Source: Cryptomeria japonica
Lineage: Eukaryota; Streptophyta; Pinopsida; Cupressales; Cupressaceae
Direction: 5' to 3'
DNA: 64,000 nt
Assembly: GCF_030272615.1 (NCBI RefSeq)
Contig: NC_081414.1
Location: 768,378,153 to 768,442,152, forward strand
Shown here: in pieces, positions 12,051 to 22,938 of the stretch
Numbering within the stretch: position 1 is the first letter of the stretch
Layout: every line of letters begins with the position of its first letter
Translations under genes and position numbers: made by a program
The notes under the pieces: model-generated
Told to the model about the DNA's origin: nothing
Databases searched by the model: none
Seen by the model: the letters and a program-made list of their open reading frames with translations, nothing else

Positions 12051-12622
12051 TTATGAAGTTGGACTTCATAATCCTCTGGTAAGTAGTTATCTTTGATCTT
12101 ACTCACCATGGCCTTCCAATTGGCAATTGGTAGCTTCCCCATGCTAACTCTTTCTTCTTGCAGGTACCTCCACCATGTCAAAGCTGCTCCCCTTAATCTT
12201 GATTTGGCAACTTTAATCTTTTGAGCCTATATCACTCCCTCACACTCAAAGTGGTTTTCCATGCCCTCAATCCAATCCATGACAGTGTCAATGTCCATCC
12301 TTCCACTGACATGTGGCAATCCTTCAAAAGCTTTGGTGTTCAAAGCCTTAATAGCCTTCACAAAAGGTTCTTCATTAAACAAGGGATCTGGTTCAGGTAT
12401 AATGCCATCTATGTCTATAGTTTTCTTGCCTTTATCCTTGGTGTCTTCTCCCCAAGGTCCTTGTGTCCTCTGATCCACCACTTCCTGCAACTTATCCCTT
12501 ATCTTGCTCATGGCTTCTTCAAGGAGTCTATTCTTCTCCTTTTGCTCTTCTACCTCTCTAGCCAGCTCTGCATTAGTGACCATTGTGCTTTCCCCTACTG
12601 ATTCACAAGAATACAGAGACAT
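12051..12622 (-). pseudogene. Gag N-terminus of chromovirus G
   Basis: The start codon at 12622 lies about 40 bases downstream of the LTR on the minus strand. The N-terminal part is a charged helix (EVEEQKEKNRLLEEAMSKI). A DTVMDWIEGMENHFE segment and an ALTWWRYL-like motif follow, typical of the Ty3-type gag domain. A stop near 12227 and another near 12040 split it from the downstream gag piece in the same frame. Confidence 0.85.
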
Positions 12623-12646
12623 ACACAGTCCTCCAAGTCTTTAACT

Positions 12647-12662
12647 CTCTCTAATACCAATC
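12647..12662 (-). other. Primer-binding site of chromovirus G (diverged)
   Basis: The minus strand reads gattggtattagagag just inside the 5' LTR. It resembles the initiator-Met site tggtatcagagc with one internal change, offset by one or two bases from the LTR end. Confidence 0.6.
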
Positions 12663-14121
12663 TGATGGGATGGGGTTTGGGATAGACTAGCCTAGTCTAT
12701 GCTCTTGGATCCTTCCCTTGGATCACTTGGTGTTCTCTTCACACCCTAGGGTCTCTAGGACTTCCCTTTCTTGAGGAATCCCCTGACCTTTCCCAATCCA
12801 CCCACCAATGAGTTGCAATGCTGCTCCTAAGGTCTCACCTACTCATGAGACTCAAAACCCCTTTCTATGGCTAATAAGGGCTTGGATTTTCCTACTACTT
12901 CCTAGGTCCTAGCAAGGTTGGGATAGGTCTTAAACCATGTTTTACATCCATCCATGTGCCCCCAAGAAGTTGCAACCTTCATCCCTCCTACTGATTCCAC
13001 CATTTTGCTCATTTCCTACAAAATAGGGCTACAAGGAAGAGCCCCTATTAGGCCTCCAATCTGGACTTTTAGGGCTCTCTCTTGCAAATGATGCACAAAC
13101 TACCCAAACTCCTAAAATGGACTACCATTCATTTGGCAAGGGCTCAAGGATTTCTCTAGTTTTGGGCCTCCAAGTGGCCATATAGTGCCTTGGGCGAATT
13201 TTGGGGTTTTTAAGGGTTTTGTGAGGGTTTTTATGGTCTGTCTGGGTCACAGTGTATGTTTTGTTTTTTAGCCACCTTGTTTGGATTGGTGGAGGCTCCT
13301 TCTTCACTCCATTGGTGATTCACACAGTCCTCTACACCTCCTCCTAAGGGTGCACTCTCCTCTGACCAACCTTTCTCTCCAAGACCTCTGCAACTTGACC
13401 CTTCCTAGCCGGGCACTGTCCAGTCTCGCCTAGGAGTGGGTCTTTGTATGGCCTCCTTGCATTTTCAAGGGCCCTGCTTGCATTGCATTATAGTACAAGG
13501 TCTTCACTTCCATTCCCCATGGTTTCATGGTGGCTCCATGATGGAGAATGGAATGCTAACCCATTAGTACAAAACTGTCCCAAAACTGGGCAGTGACAGT
13601 GTATTTTACAAACTATTTACAAAAGGACTTAAACCTGCACCACACACACTATCTAATTGCCAAAAATGAAAGATCAAACACTACAAAAATCTTTTCACAT
13701 AGTTTAGTCTTTAGATCAAACCATTAACTTGCTCGGTTGCTCCATTCAAACTGATTGGTAACCAACAAAACAGTCACAGTCAAGCTTCCCTTACTTGGGC
13801 CGTACAACAATGATTAACCCCCTCATATTTTAGGGTTTGAAACACCTTATACTACCCAGACCTCGATTGATGTGCCAAAATTAGGGCTCTCCATGCTCAA
13901 TAAGGGTCTTTGACCTTTTGGGTGGAAAAGTTGCTTGACAACTTTTAAAAGTTGTCATGCAACTTTTGCATCTTTTGAGCAACTTTGCCATTGTTGCTTT
14001 TCATGACTCCTAGGCCTTTTTTGGGCTATCCTAAGGACAAAAACATGCCAATAAGGCCTAACACACATCCAAGGCACACTCAACCTCTCCTGCACAATAA
14101 ATCACAACAAAAACACTAAGG
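12663..14121 (-). repeat. 5' LTR of chromovirus G
   Basis: This is the same length as 6381-7839 and nearly identical over the stretches compared. In reverse orientation it sits upstream of the diverged primer site at 12647-12662 and of the gag start, which makes it the 5' LTR. Confidence 0.88.
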
Positions 14122-16352
14122 CACTAAGAAGTCTATTCCTCGGTGATCACTTGCTAGGTTATCGGAGCATAGGACTTGACTTGTTCCAAAACTAATTCAC
14201 TTGATACCTGTTTGGCATAAGCATTTCCTTCTATCATTTCTTATTCCTGTACCTCAGTATCCATGACATCCTCATCTTATTGAATAGTTATGGCAGGATC
14301 TTGCTTGGTGATGTCAAAAATTTCTACTTCACCTCAAGTTTCTTCAGTCTGAATTCTGAAGATTTCTTGCCATTTTTCTTTTGTCTCCTGTTCAACTTCA
14401 AGATAGAGTCCATTCATCATTTTCAGGGCTCTTTGTTTCACTTGAAAGTTTGTCTGGTAGTTTTTCAAATGTTTTCTTATATCTTCTACTAACATGTCTG
14501 GAAAGAGATGTACCAAAGCTCTTTCTCTCATTTGCTTCTTCGAGTCCATAGCATATTTCCATCTGTTGTCAATATGAGAATATAATGCTTTTGGAAGAAA
14601 ATCAGTCACTTCCAATGGTACTACTCAGAATTTAAGAAGTGTACATACAACTGACTCTTCTATTTGCCTCTTTTCTTCCTTTGTCCGAAAGTCATATTTG
14701 ACATACCTAAATGACCCAAATCCTCCATATTGTTTAAAATTGGCACAGAAGTTGTCAACACTATGTACATCTTCCTTTGTGCTTTTGACAATCTGAAATT
14801 TATTTTTGTCTTCAGATTCTGTGTCACTTGACTCCTTATTCAAAATGAGTCTCCTGGTTGACTTTCTATAAGTCTTAGTAACCTTAGGCAATTCAATAGT
14901 TTTTTGCCTCTTACTGGGTGACACTGCAAATGATCTAGTGTTGGGTCTTTTGACTTGTGGAGTCAGTGATACCTTAGGTGTATCCTGTTTCTTTCTTTTC
15001 AATACTTTGCCCTTTGGCAACTTGGTGCTCACAGTAATTGCTGCTTTTTGAGCTTCAAATTCTTCCTCTATTGAAAGTAGCTCATCTGTTGACTTAGTAG
15101 GTGTGGAGGTAGAACCTTCTCCAAATTTCTCAGTTAAGTCTTTTATCATTTTAGTGGCTTTTATTGTAGCCTTTGGTACTACTATGCTCATTTTTACCTT
15201 CTATTTTACCTCTTCATAGGTACCATATCTGAGCTCGGTAGAGTGCCTTGGAAGTGCCAAAAAGGCATCTATCTGTTGTTGAGAAAGTTCAGAATCAATC
15301 TCATAACCCATAGGTGATAAGGATTGAGTTCTGGGTTCTACTGCATTGACATAGCAGTAGTTAGTGTCTACTTCAAAACATATATCATCCTTATATTTCT
15401 CCACTAACTGAGGTGGGATTCTGTACCTGTTATGCATCCTTTCTTGAAATTTGCTAAAATAATCATCCATTATATCATTGAAATTATCACCTAGTTGTTT
15501 GATAAAACCATTTATCTAATGGGTTATTGGTTGGTGTAACTCCCAGACAACATTATCAACTGATGGGAAGAATTTCTAAAAATAGAAAAACATGCACACT
15601 AAGAGTGATCCAAACTTTAGTGTGTTAGCCAAGTTTTTCTTCTTGGGTTTCCTTATAGTGTTGAGATTTTCAAATAGGTTTTTCAACAACACTTCACATA
15701 GATCAATCTTCATGCCTTTCTTCATAATCTTGTAGGCCAAATCTATAGCTGCACATGGTACACTATTTTCCCTTGCCGATTGAAAGAAACAATAACCAAT
15801 GACTCTAATTGCAAATTTTAGCTGTGCATTTGTAACATTATTCAACTTAAGACCTCTGCAATTAGACTCAACTCCAGTTAAAGTTATCAATTCCTTTTGC
15901 AAAATCATCTTCTCTGCTCGGGAATGATTGAATATAGGATATCCGGTTATTAGGTGAATAATCTCCTTGGTGATTTTGAATGGTTGCTCCTGTAACCACG
16001 TGAAGTCATCATGAACTCTGCTCAAAACAAATTTAACCCACTGGGGTTTGAAAACTCGAGGGTAGGTTAGGGCTTCGGTCAATCCCTTTACTTTGATATG
16101 CTCATACTTACTATCTAGGTTTCCATCGGTGCATAGCTCATCATACATGACCTTGATTTTAGTATGACCTAGTTCTTCAACATGACACTTAGTGTATAAT
16201 CTGACATCCTCAACCACTAGAACCCTATCCGGAATGAGAGAGAATGCAGTTTTATCGTCGGGTTCGGATGCTACCTTAGGAGGTAAGGAATACTTTATTG
16301 ACGACTTCTCAATGGTCTTAACTACAATAGGATTCTACAACTTAGGAGCCAT
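14122..16352 (-). pseudogene. Element F second ORF, N-terminal part; large unassigned protein
   Basis: The frame begins with ATG at 16352 (MAPKL) and continues for about 740 codons to the G insertion, then on into 6380-5480. It has roughly ten stops, all TAG or TGA/TAA of the kind left by C-to-T decay, and no frameshift in this part, so it was once one long gene. An N-terminal globular region (about residues 45-260) contains a segment like FTWLQEQPFKITKEIIHLITGYP, which reminds me of 'putative plant transposon protein' domains found in plant repeat proteins; this is a resemblance, not an identification. A Ser/Lys/Arg-rich region (about 15080-14840) has clusters such as KRKKQ and SPSKRQK that could be nuclear-localisation signals. 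No polymerase, protease or integrase motif is present. Confidence 0.7.
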
Positions 16353-16930
16353 TTCTAATCTTGGATTTCTACTAACAAAAGAGCTTAGGGTTTTATATTG
16401 ACAAAAAACAATCTTCGACTTAGTAAATATAATGCAGATGTTCACAACTGATATTGCCCGATTAACTGGCTTTGAAAAAGCATTTGAGATTGCTGTATAA
16501 ATAACTTGAAATTCACTCAGGAGGTGTTTGATCACCTTTGAATCGCTTAGCTCTGCTCTTTGATAACTGGTGAGTGCAAAATGACCGTGCAAATGACTTT
16601 AAGTACACATTTTATCTTATCGGGCTTTGTGTAATTAGTTAAGAAAGAATTAAATGCACTTGGTTCCACTAAACCGATTACCTTCCTTTTCTACTATTAC
16701 CGACTAAACAAGTTTCCTGCACTTACCGACTTCTCTAGTACTCCAAAAGTCTAGATAGAATTTCAAACTTGCTAATGCATCTTAGCTATGCAAATTTTGA
16801 AATTAAGTACATGATTAAATAGGAGCTTGTTAAGATATAATCTTTGAATGAATGCAGTCCCTTTATTCCTTTAGTGATTAATTTGAGGTAGATGCACCTA
16901 ACTCGGTAGGTAAGGTGCTTTCTTCATTAG
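16353..16930 (-). other. Spacer between the two reading frames of element F
   Basis: About 580 bases separate the end of the zinc-knuckle frame from the ATG of the second frame. Stops occur in all frames and no motif is recognised. It may have served as the leader of the second product. Confidence 0.5.
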
Positions 16931-18235
16931 TTGACACATTTTCTTTCTTTTTTCAAAATTTCTAAAATGTGCATCTTATCTCCTCAATATCTCCTCTGGA
17001 TTGATCTCTGCAATCTTTAGCCAAGTGTCAAACTTTGTGATTATGAAAGCATGTCATTCCAGGATTTCTCCATGATCTCTGGTTGTTCATTCCAAACCTT
17101 ATCATGCAGTTGGCACTTATATGTCCATATCTTCCACATCATTCACACCATATCCTTGTATTGTAATCCCATGGTACTGTAGTATACTATTGGTTGATAT
17201 CTGTGTGATTTCAGTAGCTTCTAGCATTTGTTCAGTGTGAAGACCACATATAGTTTTTTTGCTTAAACCAACACTTCTTGGTACTGTGACCATATCTATT
17301 GCAGTTTTTGCAAAACCCTTTGAATTTTGCCTTTTGTTAATTGTTAACCGACTTAGTCCTACATTGATTAGATGTGTGACCATACTTATTGCAATTGTAA
17401 CAATAACTATCAGACCTAGTGCCATTCGGTTGCCTACCTTTTCTGATCCAACAAATGTTGGCAGTATGACCTTTTTTTCCACAATAGTTTCAAATAGATT
17501 TCTTATCCTTTATCTTGTCTTTATTTCTAGCTTGCTTTGATGATTCTCCTCTCTCGGTGGTGTTGATCCCTTTCTTCGTGGAGTTCTTTCCTTTGTAACT
17601 GAGTCCTGCATCTTTGTTGGGTCTTCTTGTAGTTAGTTGCTCATCCAACATCCTTGATGCTCCATAACTTTTCTTTAGTGTTTCATTTGACTTCTTTTCT
17701 ACTTCAAGTTCATCGGTAAATCTTGATAGTTCAAGTTTCAATGCTTGATTCTCATTTTCCTTTAGATTTTCTTCATGATGTGCATAACCCAATTGATCAG
17801 ACATATTACTTTGAATTCCAGTCATCCTTGTGATTTCATCATTCTTTTCATACACCAATACTTCTAGCTGTTGTTTTTCCCTTTCCATATATCTCTTATG
17901 TTATCCTTAGCTATTCTCAATGCATCAAGATTTTCAGTCATCTGTGTGCTAAAGTGCTAATGTTCTCTTTTCATTGCTTTTAGCTGTTCATTTAGTGTTT
18001 TGTTCATTTCTTTCAGTTCTCCAATCATTTCTTCAGTCTCTTCTGATATGCTATTCTCAGATGATGTCTCAATTTGTTCCACCAACTCTTGTGAGTCCTA
18101 TAAATCATCAGACAACCTTCTTCTGACTTTCAGTGATCTTTGCATTTGTCTCTGCATGTCTGCAATCACTTGATTTGAATGATCCAGCTCTTCTTGAAGA
18201 TTCACAATTCTCTGAGATTGTTTGTAGCCTTCCAT
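16930..18235 (-). pseudogene. Element F first ORF: coiled coil plus five zinc knuckles
   Basis: The ATG at 18235 lies about 50 bases past the primer site. The first ~200 codons are helical and charged (NLQEELDHSNQVIADMQRQM; EEMIGELKEMNKTLNEQL), predicting a coiled coil, with a frameshift near 17895. Five CCHC-type knuckles follow at about 17500-17010. The second and third are intact (CYNCNKYGHTSNQC, CKNCNRYGHSTKKC); the others have lost a Cys or His to stops or substitutions. This resembles the C-terminal half of the gag of element D, which also combines a coiled coil with extra knuckles. The usual N-terminal copia gag domain is absent. A role in binding element RNA is inferred. Confidence 0.75.
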
Positions 18236-18283
18236 TGATAAGATCTTTCTCTTTAGGCTATTAAACCCTTTTCCAAGAGAATA

Positions 18284-18297
18284 GCTTTGATACCAAT
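18284..18297 (-). other. Primer-binding site of element F
   Basis: On the minus strand this reads attggtatcaaagc, directly adjoining the 5' LTR. It is the same initiator-Met type and the same variant (caaagc) as in element E. Confidence 0.92.
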
Positions 18298-19445
18298 TGT
18301 TAGGTCCAACCAAGAAGGCTAATGTACTAAGAGGGGAGGGGTGAATCAGTACTTCAAAACTTTTCTTCAACAATAACTTTACTGATAAACATAAACTGAA
18401 TACTGTAGATCTCATAATATAAAATGTTGAAACATAATAACATTCATACACATTTCATTCCATAACACAAATATTTTGGTTACGCAAAAACTCTTGGCTA
18501 GAGAGAAAAACTGCGGTGGGGATGGCACCCACAACTTCACTACTGCAATAATAAAGGTTGTTCGGTTAGAGCTACATATTTAGCTATTTCTAATATCTTA
18601 CCCTGTTAGGAGTATCAAGATATTTAGATCTACCTTGCTAAAGGATTTTACAAACACTTTTACAAAATGCTGTACCTGGTTAAAGGCTTTACAATTTATA
18701 GATTTTGTTAGAGTCTTTTACCCTGTTAAAGGTTCTCATTACAACTCAAATAATACAATCAAAATCTTTACACAATATCTGCAACTTTACATCTGAAATG
18801 TTATAGCAGACTCTATGTGCTTAATATGACATTACCTTGCTCATAGCATACCTCGGTAATTGATAAATCAACTTGGTAAACCCTTTTGTTTACTCTGTCC
18901 CATAAACTGTTCTTTGAAGACTTTCTCGGTGACCTCTGAATATCTCTGGCATTCTTAGCAATCACAAGGCATTATCTCTCCTCCTTTTTAATACTCAAAT
19001 CATTCTGTATAAATAGATCTCTGAGATGGTGATCTGTTCATGCTTTGATCTTACAAACAAAATTCATCAAATGAATAAACATAGAAAATATTTCATTGGT
19101 TAAACTTCCTCAAAATCATACAAAATCTTGAAGTGCAATTTCCTATGTGATAACGGTTAGATCTTCTCGAGTTTTGTAACATGTTTCACATATGTGTCCA
19201 GGTTCATTGAATTTGGTAACACGTTTCTACTTGGTTCACATTACTCAGTATTCCTTCTTTGCTGCTCGGTAGACATAGAACGTTACTCGGTAGACAACTT
19301 GGTGTATACTTAACTCCTTGACTCCTTTCTTCTGTAACCGACTGCATTAGTGCTTACCAACTAAATATTTTGGTAGTGTTAACCGACTAGAGTATATAGG
19401 ATGACTTTGGACATAAAACTAATGACAACTTGATAAGTAATAACA
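18298..19445 (-). repeat. 5' LTR of element F
   Basis: This is the partner of 4000-5122. On the minus strand it carries both LTR motifs shared by all copia elements here: 'ccccactgcagtttttctc' (near 18510) and 'ctgattcacccctcccc' (near 18330-18350). The outer end (aataaca, 19445) is followed by the target duplication aacct. Confidence 0.92.
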
Positions 19446-21524
19446 AACCTACCTCATATAGATTGGAGAGTTCACATCAAAGGTGAAACCGGTAAGACCC
19501 CTCATGAACTATGGTTTGGTAATACTCCTACTCTTAAATATTTCAGAATATTTGGAAGCAAATGTTATATTAGGAGAGATGATTATATTTGTAAATTTGA
19601 TCCTAGAAGTGATGAAGGAATATTTCTTGGTTATTCATCTAAGAGAAAGGCATATAGATGTTTTAATAAAAGATTGCAGAAAATCATTGAGAGTGCAAAA
19701 GTGAAGATTGATGAATAGTTTATAAGTAATTCAAGGCCTATGGACCCTGAACTGACAATTGAGATAATCACAAATGAACCTATACAAAATGCACCAGTAC
19801 AAATTATTGATTCAGTCACACCAGCATCATCAGAGAATTCCACAGCGGCTGAAGAACAACAACAAATGAATACACCCAAGTATGTAAGATTCAATCACTT
19901 TGAAAGTTAGATAATTGGGAATAAGTATCAAGGAGTTATGACAAGAGGAAGACTGACAAATGAAGAGGTATGTCTAATTTCTCAAATTGAACCAACATCA
20001 GTTATTAAGGCATGTGAAGATAAACATTGGATTGAAGCTATGGAAGATGAATTGGAACAAATTGAAAAGAATAACACATGGACATTGGTTCCCCGACCTA
20101 AAAATAAAAATGTAATTGGAAGTAAATGGATATTCATAAATAAACTTAATGAAGATGGTAAGGTAATCAGAAACAAAGAAAGATTAGTGTGTAAGAGATA
20201 TTCATAGAAAGAGGGAATTGATTACAATGAAACCTTTGCACTAGTAGCTAGAATTGAGGCAGTCAGACTATTTCTAGCATTTGCAGCACACAAGAACTAT
20301 AAAGTATATCAAATGGATGTTAAATGTGCATTTTTGAATGGTGATATTGAAGAGGAAGTTTACATTGAACAACCTGATGGATTTTCTTTGACAATTGACA
20401 AAGATATGGTTTGCAGGTTAAGGAAATCTTTATATGGATTGAAGCAAGCTCTTAGAGCTTGGTATGCTAGATTGGACAAATATCTTTTGAAGCTTGGTTA
20501 CACTAAAGGTAATGCTGACAAAAACTTATATTTCAAAGTGACTAATGATGACATCTTGGTTATTGAAGTTTTTGTTGATGATATCATTTTTGGAGGAGAA
20601 GATGGATTGTGTAAAGACTTTTCTAGTAAGATGCAGGAAGAATTTGAAAAGTCTATGATTGGGGAGATAAATTTCTTTTTAAGATTTCAAATTTCACAGA
20701 TTGATAAAGGTATATTCATATGTCAATCTAAGTACTTGAAGGAACTAATAAAGAAATTTGGTATGGAAAACTCTAAACCAGTAAGTACTCCTATGACTAC
20801 AACAGACAAACTATCATTGAAGGATGATACAACACCTGTTAATTGGTCAAGATATAAATCTATGATTGGAGGTTTACTGTATTTGACACAAACAAGACTT
20901 GATATTATGAATGCAATATGTATTGTTTCAATATTTTAGAGTAATCCTAAAGAAAATCATGAATCAACAGTAAAAATGTTTTTCTGGTATCTACAAGGTA
21001 GAACAAATCTTGGTTTATGGTATCCTAAAGATGAAAATTTTGATTTATGTGCATACATAGATGCTAATTGGGCAAGAGGTGTAGATGAAAAAAAGAGCAC
21101 CACTGACGAAGCATTATTTCTTGGTAGCAGATTGATTTCATGGTTGAGCAAGAAACAAAGTTGTACATCATTATCAACAATAGAATCAGAATATGTTGCA
21201 GCGACAACTAATTGTACTTAGGTATTATGGATTAAATAAATGTTGAAGGACATAAAGGTAAAATGCAAAGAACCTATAATAATTTATTATGATAATATGG
21301 TAGCAATTGATATATCCAAGAATCTGGTATTTCACTCTAAAACTAAACATGTTTCTATCAAATTCAATTTTCTGAAAGAGAATGTTGAAGCAAAAGAAGT
21401 GAAATTGGTCTATTTGAATACTAAAGAGTTGATTGCAGATATCTTTACTAAGCCTTTGCCTAAGGAAACTTTTGAATATCTCAGAGAGCAGATTGGGGTA
21501 ATACCCTTACTGGTAGAGACTTAG
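19446..21524 (+). pseudogene. Integrase C-terminus, reverse transcriptase and RNase H of element B
   Basis: One frame runs the whole length, broken by stops near 19718, 19908, 20205, 20937, 21219 and 21237. In order: the integrase C-terminal part (ELWFGNTP, DEGIFLGYS), a low-complexity linker, and the copia RT ([26 protein letters not shown]). The catalytic box V-F-V-D-D is at about 20571-20585. RNase H shows the copia-type DANWARG, STTDEALFLGSRLISW, TIESEYVA and ADIFTKPLP segments. The catalytic Asp pair of RT is intact. The second product would have copied the RNA genome and removed it from hybrids. Confidence 0.92.
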
Positions 21525-21889
21525 ACAGTTGGAGAATGGCATCAAACCAACAAAATTTACAGAGAAATCTTTTTCCAGCTTTGATGAAGGAGAGCTACTT
21601 CTCAGGGGGAGTAGTTGGATAAGTTGGTATTTGTAATTAGTTCTATGAACTGGTTATATCTGATTTTTGTATTGCTTTGGCATTTGATGTCAAAGGGGGA
21701 GAGATATCTATGGAAAAACACATTATCTTTTGGGGAGAGATTATTCATTGGGGGAGAGATATTATGTATTTTGATTTTTGGTAATTGATCTCTTTGGGAG
21801 ATTGTTAGTTTTTTGGTTTTTGGCATTTTTGCTTTGGCACTTAGATGGTTTTTCCATCTTGTGTTGCCATCAATACCAAAGGGGGACAT
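21525..21889 (+). other. 3' untranslated region and polypurine tract of element B
   Basis: This is non-coding. It contains several purine blocks: cagggggag near 21603, aaagggggagag near 21693, ggggagag near 21732, gggggagag near 21750. The true polypurine tract aaagggggacat (21878-21889) abuts the 3' LTR. Inverted arms flank that tract (21867-21879 and 21892-21903). Confidence 0.85.
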
Positions 21890-22933
21890 TGTTGGTATTA
21901 TGGATGTGTTGCATTGGTTTTGTCATTGATGTCAACACTCATCAACACCTATCCTTTTGGAGATCTTTGGTTATGTTCACCGACATGTTCAGTGACTTAT
22001 GCACAGTCACCAGTATTTGGTTCACTGACACTGAGGATGACTTGTTATCATCTGGAGATTACTTGGTTATGTCGAAGAAATGGTTTGGACACTTGGTTTT
22101 TGTGATTTGGGTATTGGTCTAATCAAGTTTGCATATTTGCTGTTACCGATAAATTGATTTAGGTTATGGATCGACATGCATTATCTATTCCATATCAGCA
22201 CAACACATTTTGGAGATGATTTATTGATTGATTATTATTGTAAATGCATTAATTTGACATGATGCATCACATATTGATTCATTTGTAATTGATTTAGTTG
22301 TAATATTCTTAGTGAGCCAATCTACACATTTGGTCTTAGGTTTTGGTATATATGTAATATCTCATTTGTAAGATTAATATGGTAGTAGAAGAGGAATGTA
22401 ATTAGGTATATGCGAATATAAGCAGATCTACTCACGCAGACATCATTTGAAGATTCAAGGAAGGTTTGAAGAAGACAATTAGAGCTTAACCAGTACTGAA
22501 TCCAGCATATGAAGATGCTACTATGAGCAGTACATTATCATTGGATTTAACCACCCAATTGTAGTCAGTGTGACTCTCATTTTGTGATTGAGTAGTGAGC
22601 TCTATGCAGTTGGCCTTTCTTCATGTGCAGACCCCATTTGTACACACATACTATCTACAGTAGTATCATCTGATTGTGGGTAAGGTTTCCCACCGTGGTT
22701 TTTCCCCTTACAGGGTTTCCACATACAAATATCTATGTTATGTGTCATGGATGTTATTTGTCTTTTTGTTTCATGCATTAAACTTTACCGGTACTATTAT
22801 TAACTATTAAACTGTCCACTGACATTAAGTTTGGTTTACCGGTATTATGCATCAAGTTTGATTAAGTTATATTTGGGTTGAAATTAATAGACAATTGATT
22901 CACCCCCCTCTCAGTTGCCTCCAGGTCCTAACA
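21890..22933 (+). repeat. 3' LTR of element B
   Basis: This matches 835-1898, lacking about 20 bases present near 976-996 of the 5' copy. The TATA-like box recurs near 22347-22354. It ends CCTAACA, followed by the duplicate 5-mer atatt. Confidence 0.92.
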
Positions 22934-22938
22934 ATATT

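Larger units (their letters stand above)
6381..14121 (-). mobile_element. Ty3/gypsy chromovirus G
   Basis: G is a complete gypsy element in reverse orientation nested in F. Its LTRs are equal in length (1459 bp; 6381-7839 and 12663-14121) and differ by only a few percent in the stretches compared by eye, the youngest pair in the window. The order on the minus strand is primer site, gag, protease, reverse transcriptase, RNase H, integrase, chromodomain: pol has RT before integrase, as in Ty3/gypsy. The chromodomain places it among chromoviruses. The coding region has two frameshifts and some stops. I could not find a matching 5-bp target duplication. Confidence 0.92.
4000..19445 (-). mobile_element. 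Non-autonomous LTR element F (no pol), interrupted by G
   Basis: F is a complete LTR element in reverse orientation. Its LTRs are 4000-5122 and 18298-19445, with a primer site at 18284-18297 and a polypurine tract at 5123-5134. The exact 5-bp duplication aacct flanks it at 3995-3999 and 19446-19450. Excluding G, it has about 5.4 kb of internal sequence holding two long degraded reading frames: a coiled-coil/zinc-knuckle protein and a very long unassigned one. I see no protease, integrase, reverse transcriptase or RNase H, so it would depend on enzymes from another copia element. The LTR motifs, primer site and purine tract are copia-like. Confidence 0.9.
835..22933 (+). mobile_element. Copia LTR retrotransposon B, interrupted by F
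   Basis: B is a Ty1/copia-type element that would have replicated through an RNA intermediate copied in Gag particles. Its LTRs are 1064 and 1044 bp, differing mainly by one indel of about 20 bp. An initiator-Met primer site, then gag, protease, integrase, reverse transcriptase and RNase H follow in copia order, and a polypurine tract precedes the 3' LTR. Flanking 5-mers are gtatt (830-834) and atatt (22934-22938), a 4/5 target-site duplication. It is inserted in A's LTR and is itself split by F at 4000-19445. Stops and frameshifts in gag and pol make it defective. Confidence 0.92.
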
